Below, in pieces: positions 34,827-43,805 of a stretch of 64,000 nt of DNA. The stretch comes from Treponema primitia ZAS-2. Its GTDB lineage: Bacteria > Spirochaetota > Spirochaetia > Treponematales > Breznakiellaceae. Position 1 is the first letter of the stretch, and the number at the start of each line of letters is the position of its first letter. The position numbers were made by a program, and so were the translations under genes. Where the stretch lies: assembly GCF_000214375.1 (NCBI RefSeq), contig NC_015578.1, forward strand, positions 868,001-932,000. The letters are read 5' to 3'. The notes under the pieces are model-generated. The model saw nothing but the letters and a program-made list of their open reading frames with translations, was not told the origin of the DNA and did no database searches.

Positions 34827-35447
34827 ATGGATTTTGGAGAGATCCTCGATGAATGGGACCGGCAAACCGGCAAGCCCGCGGGAAAGAAGGCCCTGAAGAA
34901 AGCCTTGCAAAGAAACCCCGAAAACCCCGATGTTTCCGGGGCTGATCAGCAGAGCGAACAACGTGCAACGAAGTTTCCCGCGCAACGTGCAACGCCGGCT
35001 TTAGCCGGAGAGTTCCCCGCGCCACTTGCAACGCCGGCTTTAGCCGGAGAGTTCCCCGCGCAAAGGGTTGATCCCCTTACGGCCTGGCTGCGGGTAAACG
35101 GCATAAGCGACAAGGATGCGGAAGATGCGGAAAATGCCCAGCCCCCGGGAGAACGCCGCCGCCGGCTGCTCGCCAAAAAACCGGACGCCACTATCGACCT
35201 TCACGGCCTTACCCGGGATGAAGCTTGGCTTGCCCTGGAAAGTTTTTTCCGCGTCAGCCAGCAGCAAGGCTTTGAGAAACTGCTCATAATCCATGGAAAG
35301 GGGAACCACACTGACGGGGAAGCGGTGTTGAAACGCTCGGTCAGGGATTTTATAGAACGCTGCCACTATGCCGGGGAAAGCGGCTACAGCCCGGCTGTCG
35401 ATGGGGGGACCGGTTCTACCTGGGTGATATTAAAGGATGAGGGGTGA
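34827..35447 (+). CDS. Smr (MutS-related) domain protein
   Basis: The 206-residue protein ends in an Smr domain (about 115-206) with IDLHGLTRDEAW and the catalytic-type IIHGKGNH motif, seen in small nucleases or ribosome-rescue endonucleases. Between residues ~48 and 85 it contains three in-frame tandem copies of a 24- or 39-base palindromic repeat (34965-35065). These encode low-complexity RATPALAGEFPA units unrelated to the family. The domain appears intact, so the insertion is probably tolerated in a linker. Confidence 0.85.
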   Translation: MDFGEILDEWDRQTGKPAGKKALKKALQRNPENPDVSGADQQSEQRATKFPAQRATPALAGEFPAPLATPALAGEFPAQRVDPLTAWLRVNGISDKDAEDAENAQPPGERRRRLLAKKPDATIDLHGLTRDEAWLALESFFRVSQQQGFEKLLIIHGKGNHTDGEAVLKRSVRDFIERCHYAGESGYSPAVDGGTGSTWVILKDEG

Positions 35448-35455
35448 TTTAGGTT

Positions 35456-35680
35456 TTACCGCTCGCGGTAGATAATACGGCCCCGGCTCAGATCGTAGGG
35501 GGAAAGGGCGCACTTCACCCGGTCGCCGGGGACAATCCTGATATAGTGTTTACGCATCTTGCCTGAAAGATGGGCCAGTATAAGGTGTCCGTTCTGGTTA
35601 TCAAGCTCCACCCTGAACATGGTATTGGGAAGGGCTTCCCTGACTACCCCTTCGACCTCTATCGCTTCTTCTTTCGCCAC
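35456..35680 (-). CDS. infA: Translation initiation factor IF-1
   Basis: The 74-residue S1/OB-fold protein shows the IF-1 pattern [29 protein letters not shown] and [18 protein letters not shown]. It binds the 30S A site during initiation. Length agrees with the usual 72 residues. Start is GTG at 35680, with AAGGAG upstream. Confidence 0.96.
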   Translation of the reverse strand: MAKEEAIEVEGVVREALPNTMFRVELDNQNGHLILAHLSGKMRKHYIRIVPGDRVKCALSPYDLSRGRIIYRER

Positions 35681-35819
35681 GTGTACTCCTTGGCATTTCT
35701 AAAAATGTATACTTTCCATGTATGGTATAGTAGTTTGGCGGAAAAGTCAATTAAGCGTATTAAGATGGCAAATCCTGGGTATTTTGCGGGATCCTGCTTT
35801 TTGATAGGATGGCAAACCC

Positions 35820-35848
35820 TTTACACCGCATATTATAGGCAGTATAAA
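35820..35848 (+). promoter_or_regulatory. Probable promoter of aroA
   Basis: TTTACA (35820-35825) and TATAAA (35843-35848) are separated by 17 bases, placing the start point about 50 bases before aroA. No clear ribosome site is seen before the ATG at 35908. Confidence 0.5.
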
Positions 35849-35907
35849 TTTTCCTCCGTTCGGCCTACGACTTTCATATTCCGGGGATTTTATACTATAG
35901 TAATACC

Positions 35908-37278
35908 ATGCGCGCCACCATATACCCCCGGCTTAGCGCCGGCGCCCCTCTGGGCCCTGTCCGTATTCCGGCTTCCAAATCCCACACCATCAGGCGGCTG
36001 CTCCTGGCCTGGCTGGGGGAAGGGGTTTCGGAAATTCGCTACCCCCTGGACTCCCTGGATGCAAGGTCCTGCATGAAGGTCTGCCGTGCCCTGGGCGCGG
36101 AAATCGAGGAGCGTTATGCCCTAGATCCCGCCTGCCCCAACCCCCTAGGCTCTGATGGGAAAAAGCTCGTCGCCTGGATCGTTCGGGGCATAGGCCTTTC
36201 CGGGAAAAACGGCAGCTTCAAGGCCCCGGCAACGGATCTGGATGTGGGCAATTCGGGCACCACCCTATTCCTCGCCCTGACGGCGGCGTCCCTGGGAAAT
36301 GTCCCGGTACGCTTTACCGGGGACGAGCAGATAGCCCGGCGCAGCGCCGGCCCTTTGCTGGATGCCCTTTCCGGCCTGGGCGTAGGGGTAGAATCCGCCA
36401 ATGGCTGTGTGCCCATTACCGTACAGGGCCCCTGGAAGGGGGGGCGGGTCAGCATTTCCTGCCCCACCAGCCAGTACCTTTCAGCCCTGCTCCTGGCTGC
36501 CCCCCTGGCCCCGGCGGGGCTTATCACGGACATTGATGTGCCCCTGATTAACGAAATACCTTACATTGAAATGACCCTCTCCTACCTCAAAGCCCAGGGC
36601 GCCGGCTGGGAAGCCCCGGCAGACTTTTCCCGTTTCCGGATACCCGGGGGCGCTTCCTACAAACCCATGAACGGCCCGACCCCGGGGGATTTTTCCTCCG
36701 CCGCCTTCCCTGGTGGCGTCGCCGCCATTACCGGCTTTCCCCTCACCATCCTGGGGCTTGATCCGGAAGAAACCCAGGGGGACAAAGCCTTCTTTGACAT
36801 GATCGCCCGCATGGGCTGTGATATTGAATGGAAAAAACTGGAAGCCCCACCCGGCGCCGTCCAGGAATGGTCCCTGAAAGTATCCCGAACACGCCCCCTG
36901 AAGGGCGCCGAGTTCGACTTGAACGCCACCCCGGACATCCTGCCCATGCTGGCAGTGACCGCCGCCTACGCCGAAGGGGACACAGCCCTGGTAAACGTAG
37001 CCCACGCCCGGATAAAAGAGACGGACCGCATCGCCGTAATGGCGGAAGAACTGGGCAAACTGGGAGTATCCATCACCGAACGCCCCGACGGCATGGTCAT
37101 CCACGGCAAAGGCGGCGGCCTCAAGGGGGGGAGGGTGGACAGCCGAGGCGACCACCGCATCGTGATGGCCCTGGCCGCCGGAGCCCTGGGCGCAGCAGGG
37201 CCGGTAGAAATCGAAGCCGCTGAAAGCGCCGCCGTGACCTATCCGGGCTTCCTGGAACTGCTGGGCGCGGTATGGTGA
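35908..37278 (+). CDS. aroA: 5-enolpyruvylshikimate-3-phosphate synthase
   Basis: The 456-residue cytoplasmic enzyme joins phosphoenolpyruvate to shikimate-3-phosphate, the sixth step of chorismate synthesis. Motifs seen: SKSHTIRRLLLAW (substrate Lys/Ser), LDVGNSGTTLFLAL (PEP region), RIKETDRIAVM and GDHRIVMALA. Slightly longer than the 427-residue E. coli enzyme. With aroF and tyrA later in the window it supports aromatic amino-acid synthesis, but it is not in their operon. Confidence 0.96.
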   Translation: MRATIYPRLSAGAPLGPVRIPASKSHTIRRLLLAWLGEGVSEIRYPLDSLDARSCMKVCRALGAEIEERYALDPACPNPLGSDGKKLVAWIVRGIGLSGKNGSFKAPATDLDVGNSGTTLFLALTAASLGNVPVRFTGDEQIARRSAGPLLDALSGLGVGVESANGCVPITVQGPWKGGRVSISCPTSQYLSALLLAAPLAPAGLITDIDVPLINEIPYIEMTLSYLKAQGAGWEAPADFSRFRIPGGASYKPMNGPTPGDFSSAAFPGGVAAITGFPLTILGLDPEETQGDKAFFDMIARMGCDIEWKKLEAPPGAVQEWSLKVSRTRPLKGAEFDLNATPDILPMLAVTAAYAEGDTALVNVAHARIKETDRIAVMAEELGKLGVSITERPDGMVIHGKGGGLKGGRVDSRGDHRIVMALAAGALGAAGPVEIEAAESAAVTYPGFLELLGAVW

Positions 37279-37347
37279 CTGTCACCTTTTTTTTGGCCTG
37301 TGGTCCCCCCGGTATGGTATACTAAATTTTATGGAGAGCGAGGCAGA

Positions 37348-37765
37348 ATGGTGGGTACAGTATTTGAAGAAATCACTCTGAAAAACGTGGGTGATGTAAT
37401 TAATGTTGGGCGCGGCTATATCAAGGAAGCGGAAGTCCGGCAGGTGACGGTCCGGTGCATCGTTGATACTGGCGCGGCGACCCTGGTAATCAGCGAAGCG
37501 ATGCAGAAAGAGCTGGGTCTGCGGACGAAGCATGTGCGCGAGTCTACCCTGGCAAATGGGGAAAAAGGTGGTCTGCAAGATAGCCGAAGCCGTAGAGGTG
37601 CTATGGAAGAACCGTTCCATGGCCTGTGAACCCTGGGTACTTCCCGAGGCGCCGGAAGTGCTCCTTGGCGCTATCCCTTTAGAAAACATGGACCTTATGG
37701 TGGACCCGAAACGGCTGCAACTGGTCGGCGTCCACGGTGACGAACCTGTGGGGATGATCTACTAA
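37348..37765 (+). pseudogene. Retropepsin-like (clan AA) aspartic protease, frameshifted
   Basis: The first frame carries the catalytic motif VDTGAATLVI (residues ~42-51) and continues to LANGEK at 37566. The expected sequence then continues in another frame (VVCKIAEAVEVLW, LPEAPEVLLGAIPLENMDLMVDP) to 37765. Removing one A from the run of five at 37561-37567 joins the frames into a protein of normal size (~139 residues). It is therefore a recent frameshift, a sequencing error or a slippage site. A degenerate second copy of the C-terminal segment follows at 37766-37815. Confidence 0.8.
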
Positions 37766-37815
37766 ACGAAACGGAAACTGGTCGGCGTCCAGGGCGATCA
37801 AGCCCTGGCTCTTAC
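37720..37815 (+). repeat. Degenerate tandem duplication at the protease 3' end
   Basis: CGAAACGG...CTGGTCGGCGTCCA occurs at about 37709-37735 and again at about 37769-37791, followed by similar GG-GA-GA-C bases. The second copy lies beyond the stop codon and encodes the same region (RLQLVGVHGDE-like), showing a small local duplication followed by decay. Confidence 0.5.
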
Positions 37816-38009
37816 CAATGATCTGCATTAACTGGAAAAAAGTCTAGAAATATACCCTTAATACTAGCTAAAAGTTTAGAAAAGTCCCTCAAAGTCTGGA
37901 CAAAAGATAGGGGTTTTCTTTCAAAAACACGATACATTGCAATATATGTGGATTCCAGAACGGTGCCTGGCACCTGTTGCTTTTATAGTAACTAAAATAA
38001 CTAACACTA

Positions 38010-38025
38010 CCCCCCCCCCCCCCCC
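38010..38025 (+). repeat. Homopolymeric tract of 16 C
   Basis: A run of 16 cytosines interrupts an AT-rich region about 215 bases before the large repeat lipoprotein, upstream of a strong terminator. Such tracts gain or lose bases easily by slippage. Confidence 0.85.
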
Positions 38026-38094
38026 ATTTCCGATAGATTTACTAGGATATATAAACCAGCCCATTTTCGGGCAGTTCTTTTCTCACCCCTGGCA

Positions 38095-38138
38095 AAAGCC
38101 CGTACCCTCATGCATGGAGGCACGGGCTTTCTTTTTTT
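38095..38138 (+). terminator. Intrinsic terminator upstream of the repeat lipoprotein
   Basis: AAAGCCCGT (38095-38103) pairs with ACGGGCTTT (38122-38130) and is followed by a T run. The loop contains a further CCTC-ATGCAT-GGAGG pairing. It either insulates the lipoprotein gene from upstream transcription or acts as an attenuator in its leader, since it ends about 100 bases before the start codon. Confidence 0.75.
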
Positions 38139-38241
38139 CCAGAGGCTCAACACCGGCACCAAAAAGGAGATTCCGAATCCGTTGGGTTCGTTCAATTTGT
38201 ATACTGCGGGTATTCACCTGCAAAAAAGCGAGGATTTTTGT

Positions 38242-41200
38242 ATGAAAAAGACATTACTGGTAAGTATTCGTCTTGTGGCGTTGTTCGCGCTGCTCGGGGC
38301 ATTAGCCCTGGCAGGGTGCGAGAACGGAGATGGCGGTACCAAAGTGCCATTCCTGGTATCTATTACCATAGAGGGAGCGCCGGAAACCTATGCTGCGGGC
38401 GCCGACCTGAATGTAGGCGGGCTGACTGTAACCCTGACCTATTCCAATGGACTAGCCAGCTCCGTAACCCTTCCTGAGGGAACCGTTGGTGTCCTTGATG
38501 AGGCAGGGGACCTCACCTATACCGCAGGGGGTATCACCATAATTATTTCCGGGTACAACCCCGACGAAACCGGGGACCAGACCATCACCGTGACGGTGGG
38601 CAGTAAGACAGAGGAATACACCATCACCCTAAGCAGCACAACCACCGACAAGGCCGCCTTCAATACCGCCATTGCTGCGGCGAACACCGCCAAGGTTGAT
38701 GTGGTGGTTGATACCGATGCCGCCAATGTGGCCATCGGGACCGAGTGGGTAACCCAGGAGGTTTTGGCCGCCTTTAACACCGCCATTGCCACTGCCGAAG
38801 GGGTAGCCACCGACAGCGAAGCAAGCGCAGACCAGATTACCGACGCGGTAACGGCCCTGAATGCCGCAATTGCCACCTTTAAAACGGCAAAGAAGACCGG
38901 AACCGGGACCGATATCGTAAACGCCAACAAGGCTGCACTCAATACCGCTATTGCTGGGGCAAGCGCCGCCAAAACCGGTGTGGTGGTTGATAGCGCCGCC
39001 GCCAATGTGGCCACCGGGACCAAGTGGGTGACCCAAGGGGCACTGAGTACGTTTAACGCCGCAATAAGTGCCGCCGAAGGGGTATCCTTCAAAAACAGGG
39101 CAACCCAGGCGGAAGTAGACAGCGCCGTTACTACCCTGAACAGCGCCAAAGACACCTTTAATGCCGCGAAGAAGGACGGGACCAAGGCCAACGAAGTATC
39201 CGTAGATAAGCCCGCCCTCACCACGGCTATTACCACGGCGAATAGCGCCAAGTCCGGTGTGGTGGTTGATACCGCCGCGGCGAATGTGGCCACCGGGACC
39301 AAGTGGGTGACCCAAGGGGCCTGGGATGCCCTTGCCACGGCGATTACCAATGCCGAAACCGTGTCCGCCAACAACGGGGCGACCCAGGCTCAAGTGAGCA
39401 GCGCCGTTACTGCCCTGAACACCGCAGTCACCACCTTTAACAATGCGAAGAAGGACGGAACCAAGACCGGCGGGGTAACAATAAATAAAACCGCCCTCAA
39501 TACCGCCATTACCACGGCGAATGCCGCCAAGGTTGGTGTGGTGGTTGCCACCGACGCCGCCACTGTCGCCCCCGGGACCAAGTGGGTGACCCAAGGGGCA
39601 CTGGACACCTTTACCACCGCTATTGCTACTGCCGATGGGGTAGCCGCAAATAATTCGGCAACCCAGGCGGTAGTAGACAGCGCAGTCACGACCCTGAATG
39701 CCGCCAAAGACACCTTTAACGATGCGAAGAAGGACGGAGCCAAGGCCGATGTCTCCATCGTTACCCACACCGTTACCTTCAATACTGGTGCAGACGGACC
39801 CGTGGTTGCCGCTAAAACGGTAAGCACAGGCGGGACTGTAGAGCGCCCGGCGGACCCAACCAAAGACGGCGTCACCTTTGACGACTGGTACACCACAGCA
39901 GGATTAACCACCAAGTACACCTTTACTGCCGCCGTAACAGGCAACATCACCCTGTATGCCCGATGGACCGCAACCCTTACCTTTCGTGACGTTGACGAGA
40001 CCGTGATTGACGCCAAGACGGTAAGCGCAGGAGAGACCATAGTACGCCCGACGGACCCAGCCAAACCAGGCTATGTTTTTGACAACTGGTACACCGCAAA
40101 GGACTCTGACACCCTGTACACCTTCGCCGCCGTGAACAGCAACACCACCGTGTACGCCAAATGGCTCTCCGAAGCGGAAGTCGCTGCGAAAAAGGTGGCG
40201 GACGCCAAAGCCATCCTGAGTGGGAAGATTACCGACGCCCAGGTGTTGTCCCTCACTATGACAAACGACATCTATCAAGCGGCGATTGCTGCCGCACTGT
40301 CGGTCCAGAACAACGCCGGAGCAACCCTGGAACTGGTGACTGGGGCGACAACTACCCTCAACAATGCAACAACTGTCTTCAATGCCGTGGTAGCCGCCAA
40401 AGCGCTGCTACAAGCCGCCATTACTGAGGCGACCACGACAAAGAACACCGCCGGTCTGGTTGACACCGCCTTTGTGGAAGGTACAGAGTATGCCGCCGGG
40501 GCCGTGTTTACCACCGGAAGCGCCTCCGACATCCCGAAAGGCTTAAAACGTCTGACCGTAACCGACCCACGCACAGCCTATCAAAGCGCTATTGAGACCG
40601 CCCAGGCCGTCCATACCAGCGCCGCCAAGACAGCAGCAGAGACCACCACGGCAGAAGAAACCCTTGCCTCGGCGACCACCACCTTCACCAGCGCCGTTTC
40701 CTCGGCTAAGTCAAGCGCAACCCCCGGCGCCTTGGGCCTAGCCGCCCGTGTAAGCGCCGCTACGACCAACACCACCATCTACCTGTACAGCGATGAAAGC
40801 GACTTTGCCGGGATCGGGAGTGGCGAGTTCAACATCGTCAACAAAACCATTACCCTGCAAGGCGTGGGCGAGGAACGGACGATTACACTTGTCAGTAACG
40901 GCAGGATGTTCCGTATTGACGGAACCAGCAGCCTTACGCTGGACACCTATGTTACCCTCCAGGGCAAAAGCGATAATACTGGAAGCCTTGTAAACGCTAA
41001 TGTCAATGGGGCTGTATTTACCATGAAAGCCGGATCAAAAATAACCGGCAACACCACCAGCGCCAGTGGTGGTGGCGTGCTTGTTGCCAGCGGCGGTACA
41101 TTTAACATGGAAGGCGGCGAAATCAGCTACAACGAGAGCACTACCGCCGCCAACGGCGGCGGCGTGTATGTTAACGGCAACACCGACAACCCCAACGTCA

Positions 41201-41742
41201 CCACCTTTAATATGACCGGCGGCGAAATCAGCTACAACACAGCCGCCCGCGGCGGCGGCGTGTTTATTGACAACAAGGGCAAGTTTAATCTGTCCGGTAA
41301 CAGCGTAATTAGCCACAACCACGCCACAAACGGCGTCAAAACAGGCGGCGGCGTGAATGTTGACGGCGGCGAGTTTAAGATGCTCAGCGGCACTATCAGC
41401 GACAACGAAGCCGGCACCAACGGCGGCGGCGTGTATGTCGGCGGCAGCAGCACCTTCTCCATGGAAGGCGGCGTCATCAAAACCAACAAAACCACCGGGG
41501 CCCCCAACAATGGCGGCGGCGTGTATGTTTACAACGCCGCTACTTCCAAGTTCTATATGAGCGGGGGAACCATTACCGCCGACAACAGTGCCACCAACGG
41601 CAAAGCCTTGTTTAAGAATACTGCCGGTATAGCAAAGTGGGGCACTCCCGAAAGTCTATTGGCCTTTATCAAGGGCGATGAATCCACAGTAGGTAATGTG
41701 GAGACCACGATACACGGTGGCAGCCCGGGATCGATAGAGTAA
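38242..41742 (+). CDS. Giant repeat surface lipoprotein (FIVAR, InlB-type, beta-helix)
   Basis: The 1166-residue protein has a signal peptide with lipobox ALALAGC (Cys ~24). Residues ~30-130 form an Ig-like domain. Four ~93-residue alanine-rich helical repeats follow (starting about 133, 228, 321 and 414), each with VVVDT-AANVA-GT-WVTQ, resembling FIVAR modules. Two InlB/Flg_new-type repeats (~508-640; FDDWYTT, YARW) come next, then another helical stretch and a right-handed beta-helix region (~840-1160) with GGGVYV repeats. Probably an outer-surface adhesin. The repeated DNA favours length variation. The ATG at 38242 is chosen for its signal peptide and nearby GAGG. Confidence 0.85.
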   Translation: MKKTLLVSIRLVALFALLGALALAGCENGDGGTKVPFLVSITIEGAPETYAAGADLNVGGLTVTLTYSNGLASSVTLPEGTVGVLDEAGDLTYTAGGITIIISGYNPDETGDQTITVTVGSKTEEYTITLSSTTTDKAAFNTAIAAANTAKVDVVVDTDAANVAIGTEWVTQEVLAAFNTAIATAEGVATDSEASADQITDAVTALNAAIATFKTAKKTGTGTDIVNANKAALNTAIAGASAAKTGVVVDSAAANVATGTKWVTQGALSTFNAAISAAEGVSFKNRATQAEVDSAVTTLNSAKDTFNAAKKDGTKANEVSVDKPALTTAITTANSAKSGVVVDTAAANVATGTKWVTQGAWDALATAITNAETVSANNGATQAQVSSAVTALNTAVTTFNNAKKDGTKTGGVTINKTALNTAITTANAAKVGVVVATDAATVAPGTKWVTQGALDTFTTAIATADGVAANNSATQAVVDSAVTTLNAAKDTFNDAKKDGAKADVSIVTHTVTFNTGADGPVVAAKTVSTGGTVERPADPTKDGVTFDDWYTTAGLTTKYTFTAAVTGNITLYARWTATLTFRDVDETVIDAKTVSAGETIVRPTDPAKPGYVFDNWYTAKDSDTLYTFAAVNSNTTVYAKWLSEAEVAAKKVADAKAILSGKITDAQVLSLTMTNDIYQAAIAAALSVQNNAGATLELVTGATTTLNNATTVFNAVVAAKALLQAAITEATTTKNTAGLVDTAFVEGTEYAAGAVFTTGSASDIPKGLKRLTVTDPRTAYQSAIETAQAVHTSAAKTAAETTTAEETLASATTTFTSAVSSAKSSATPGALGLAARVSAATTNTTIYLYSDESDFAGIGSGEFNIVNKTITLQGVGEERTITLVSNGRMFRIDGTSSLTLDTYVTLQGKSDNTGSLVNANVNGAVFTMKAGSKITGNTTSASGGGVLVASGGTFNMEGGEISYNESTTAANGGGVYVNGNTDNPNVTTFNMTGGEISYNTAARGGGVFIDNKGKFNLSGNSVISHNHATNGVKTGGGVNVDGGEFKMLSGTISDNEAGTNGGGVYVGGSSTFSMEGGVIKTNKTTGAPNNGGGVYVYNAATSKFYMSGGTITADNSATNGKALFKNTAGIAKWGTPESLLAFIKGDESTVGNVETTIHGGSPGSIE

Positions 41743-42160
41743 CAGGCAGACACCAAGAGAACCCCAAACCCACCCCCTCCGGGGGCTGGGTTTGGAAACG
41801 GGAAAACAAAATGGTGACTGTCACCAGTCTAGCCCAGTGTCCTTCCCACGAGGGACACTACATGTAGCGCAGTAAACACTTTTTCTGTGCAAAACAAAGT
41901 AATAAAAAGCCCGGTAACCCCGGGCTTTTTTTCAATCATCGTACTAATACAAAAAAATATTTTTCACTAGTAAAGCAAAATCTATATAAAAGCCTTATCT
42001 TGCCGGAGGTTTTTATGCACAGAAAAACAAGGTATCGTTTACACAGCGGGTATAGGGAAATAGATGAAATTCGTTTAAACTTCGTTATGTGCAATTGGGC
42101 CTAAACACTGTATGAAAATTCATACATTTAAGAATTTTTGAAATTTCTTATCAAAATATA
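41743..42160. other. Intergenic stretch after the repeat lipoprotein
   Basis: This gene-free stretch contains an AACCCA/TGGGTT hairpin near 41763-41795 and a GGTGACTGTCACC palindrome at about 41813-41825. The same palindrome occurs at 37274-37287 after aroA. A terminator follows at 41904. The motif GAAATTCGTTTAAACTTCG (about 42067-42085) recurs in similar form near 43418, suggesting remnants of an inserted element. No coding region is supported. Confidence 0.5.
41904..41932 (+). terminator. Intrinsic terminator
   Basis: AAAGCCCGG (41906-41914) pairs with CCGGGCTTT (41920-41928), followed by seven Ts. It lies about 160 bases after the repeat lipoprotein and is its likely terminator. Confidence 0.85.
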
Positions 42161-42169
42161 AAAATAATA

Positions 42170-42198
42170 TTGGCAAAAGGTTATACCTCTGTTATACT
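42170..42198 (+). promoter_or_regulatory. Promoter of the MazEF-like module, probably leaderless
   Basis: TTGGCA (42170-42175) and TATACT (42193-42198) are 17 bases apart. The expected transcription start coincides with the A of the ATG at 42205, so the antitoxin would be read from a leaderless mRNA. No ribosome site is present. Confidence 0.6.
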
Positions 42199-42204
42199 AT
42201 AAAT

Positions 42205-42453
42205 ATGAAAACAGCAATATCTCTTCCGGATGTGTTATATAAACGGGCCGAAGAAACGGCTTCATACATGGGTGTTCCTCGAAGCAAATTATTTGCGATG
42301 GCTTTGGAAGAATTTGTTGTCAGGCATAATGGAAAAATGATAACGGAAAAAATCAATGAAGTTTATGACAAAATTGATCAAAAAGAATTCGAACCATATT
42401 TAAATGCAACACTTGAAGCTCAAAGGGATTTAACCAAAAATGATACGTGGTGA
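42205..42453 (+). CDS. Ribbon-helix-helix antitoxin
   Basis: The 82-residue protein begins MKTAISLPDVLYKRAEE and continues MGVPRSKLFAMALEEFV, the ribbon-helix-helix pattern of CopG/MazE-like antitoxins. The C-terminal part would bind and neutralise the toxin. The gene overlaps the toxin gene by 14 bases and is in an AT-rich island with IS relics, typical of acquired toxin-antitoxin modules. Confidence 0.85.
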   Translation: MKTAISLPDVLYKRAEETASYMGVPRSKLFAMALEEFVVRHNGKMITEKINEVYDKIDQKEFEPYLNATLEAQRDLTKNDTW

Positions 42454-42787
42454 AATATGGTGGATTGATTATGGTATTCCCTATGGCAACGAACCTGGAT
42501 ACAGACGGCCTGTTATAATAATACAAAATGATCTTTTTAACGCCAGTAAAATCAATACAACTGTTGTCATACCATTATCAACAAATTTATTATTGGCTGA
42601 TGTTCCTGGGAATATAATTCTTAAAAAAGACGATTCAAAATTAAAGAAAAATTCTGTAATACTATTATCGCAAATAGGTGTTATTGATAAAGAACGTCTT
42701 ATAGAAAAAATATCAAAAATCAATAAAGAAGTAATGAGAGAAATAGAAAATAGTATACTATTTGTACTTGGAATAAAGTTAATATAA
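42440..42787 (+). CDS. MazF/PemK-family endoribonuclease toxin
   Basis: The 115-residue protein matches PemK/MazF over its full length: RGEIWWIDYG, EPGYRRPVIIIQND, TTVVIPLSTNL and SVILLSQIGVIDKERL. These mRNA interferases cleave RNA at short motifs when the antitoxin decays. All expected motifs, including the conserved Arg in the GYRRP loop and the Thr/Ser-containing strand, are present, so it seems functional. Confidence 0.92.
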   Translation: MIRGEIWWIDYGIPYGNEPGYRRPVIIIQNDLFNASKINTTVVIPLSTNLLLADVPGNIILKKDDSKLKKNSVILLSQIGVIDKERLIEKISKINKEVMREIENSILFVLGIKLI

Positions 42788-42852
42788 AGAACGGCACAAA
42801 TGGGAAGAAACTATTATTCAAACGGCATGTAGTCTTAAACCGGAATCATGGG

Positions 42853-43206
42853 ATGAAATATGAAAGTAAGATATTGGATTGCCGAGGCTGTTCTTATTTT
42901 GAAAAATGTATCAGCTCAAAAAGCAAAAAGAAAAATTACCGGACATTATATATACCGGTCTCAGATTATGCTGAAAACCTGGCTGAAAAGATGCGTGCCA
43001 AAATAGATAATCCAAAGTACAAGAAAATATACAGCCGCCGGATGCAAATAATAGAGCCGGTATTTGCAAATATCACGTATTGCAAAGGCATTAGTCGATT
43101 CACCATGCGGTCAAAGGCAAAAAACGATATACAACGGTTATTATACTGTATCATGCATAACATAGGGAAATGTTTTATGGCGGCGAAGGTGAAACATGCG
43201 GTATAG
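42853..43206 (+). pseudogene. IS1182-family transposase, C-terminal remnant
   Basis: The frame reads CRGCSYFEKC, followed by a Lys-rich segment and RRMQIIEPVFANITYCKGISRF, then RLLYCIMHNIGK. This is the C-terminal end of IS1182/DDE transposases (cysteine cluster, IVEPVFG-x-IK motif, catalytic Glu, C-terminal helix). The N-terminal two thirds are missing, so this is a dead fragment. A further piece of a related transposase lies inverted at 44273-44416. Confidence 0.85.
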
Positions 43207-43514
43207 GGGCGATATTAAGGAAGAAATAGTTGTTATAGGAAGGGAATTCAGAATTATTTCGACAAAACCAGTATATTCAATGAAATATTAGTAGTAATAG
43301 TATTATTAAGAATATATTGGAAGGAATATACCGGACTAAAAATGACTTTTTCAGCAACCTCAACCAGACTGTCGATTTAATCATAATATAGGTCGACAGT
43401 ATCCCATAGATAAAATTCGCTTGAACTTCGCTAGACGAAATACCCCCTAAATTGGTCGAAAATTTAAACAAAAAAGGCTTGCAAAATACTTTAAAATATC
43501 GTATAATAACTAAC
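43207..43514. other. AT-rich remnant region
   Basis: No gene is supported. An inverted repeat ACTGTCGA (about 43371-43378) with TCGACAGT (about 43393-43400) begins with ACCAGACTGTCGAT, the same string found at about 44262 next to the inverted transposase fragment, so it may mark an insertion-sequence end. A motif related to 42067 occurs near 43418. Confidence 0.45.
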
Positions 43515-43805
43515 ATGAATATACAGACTATAACTGCCTTAGAAAAGGCTTTAAAAGACGAAAACATACTTAAAAAATACAATTTAGAAAAAATTGGCAT
43601 TTTTGGCTCTTTTGCTCGTGGTGAAAAAGCCAATGATATAGATTTTTACATTGATTTAGAAAATTACAATATCAATAATTTAATCAATTTAAAAAAAGAT
43701 CTGGAAAAAATTACTGAAAAAGAAGTTGACATTATGATAAAAAAATACGCAAATCCAATCGTTTTGTACCGGGCGCAGAAGGACATGAAATATGTTACCC
43801 AATGA
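43515..43805 (+). CDS. mntA: MNT-type nucleotidyltransferase antitoxin (MntA)
   Basis: The 96-residue protein has the nucleotidyltransferase motif GSFARGEKANDIDFYIDL (Gly-Ser, then two Asp), followed by a third acidic strand VDIMIKK. Members of this family AMPylate and silence HEPN toxins. It overlaps the downstream HEPN gene by 14 bases. The ATG at 43515 is chosen over an upstream in-frame ATG that would begin in the IS-like region. Confidence 0.88.
   Translation: MNIQTITALEKALKDENILKKYNLEKIGIFGSFARGEKANDIDFYIDLENYNINNLINLKKDLEKITEKEVDIMIKKYANPIVLYRAQKDMKYVTQ

Noticed and set aside
38629-39768. 379-codon minus-strand frame with Gly-rich repeats
   Set aside because: Its repeats mirror the plus-strand coding repeats of the large lipoprotein; there is no ribosome site or family match.
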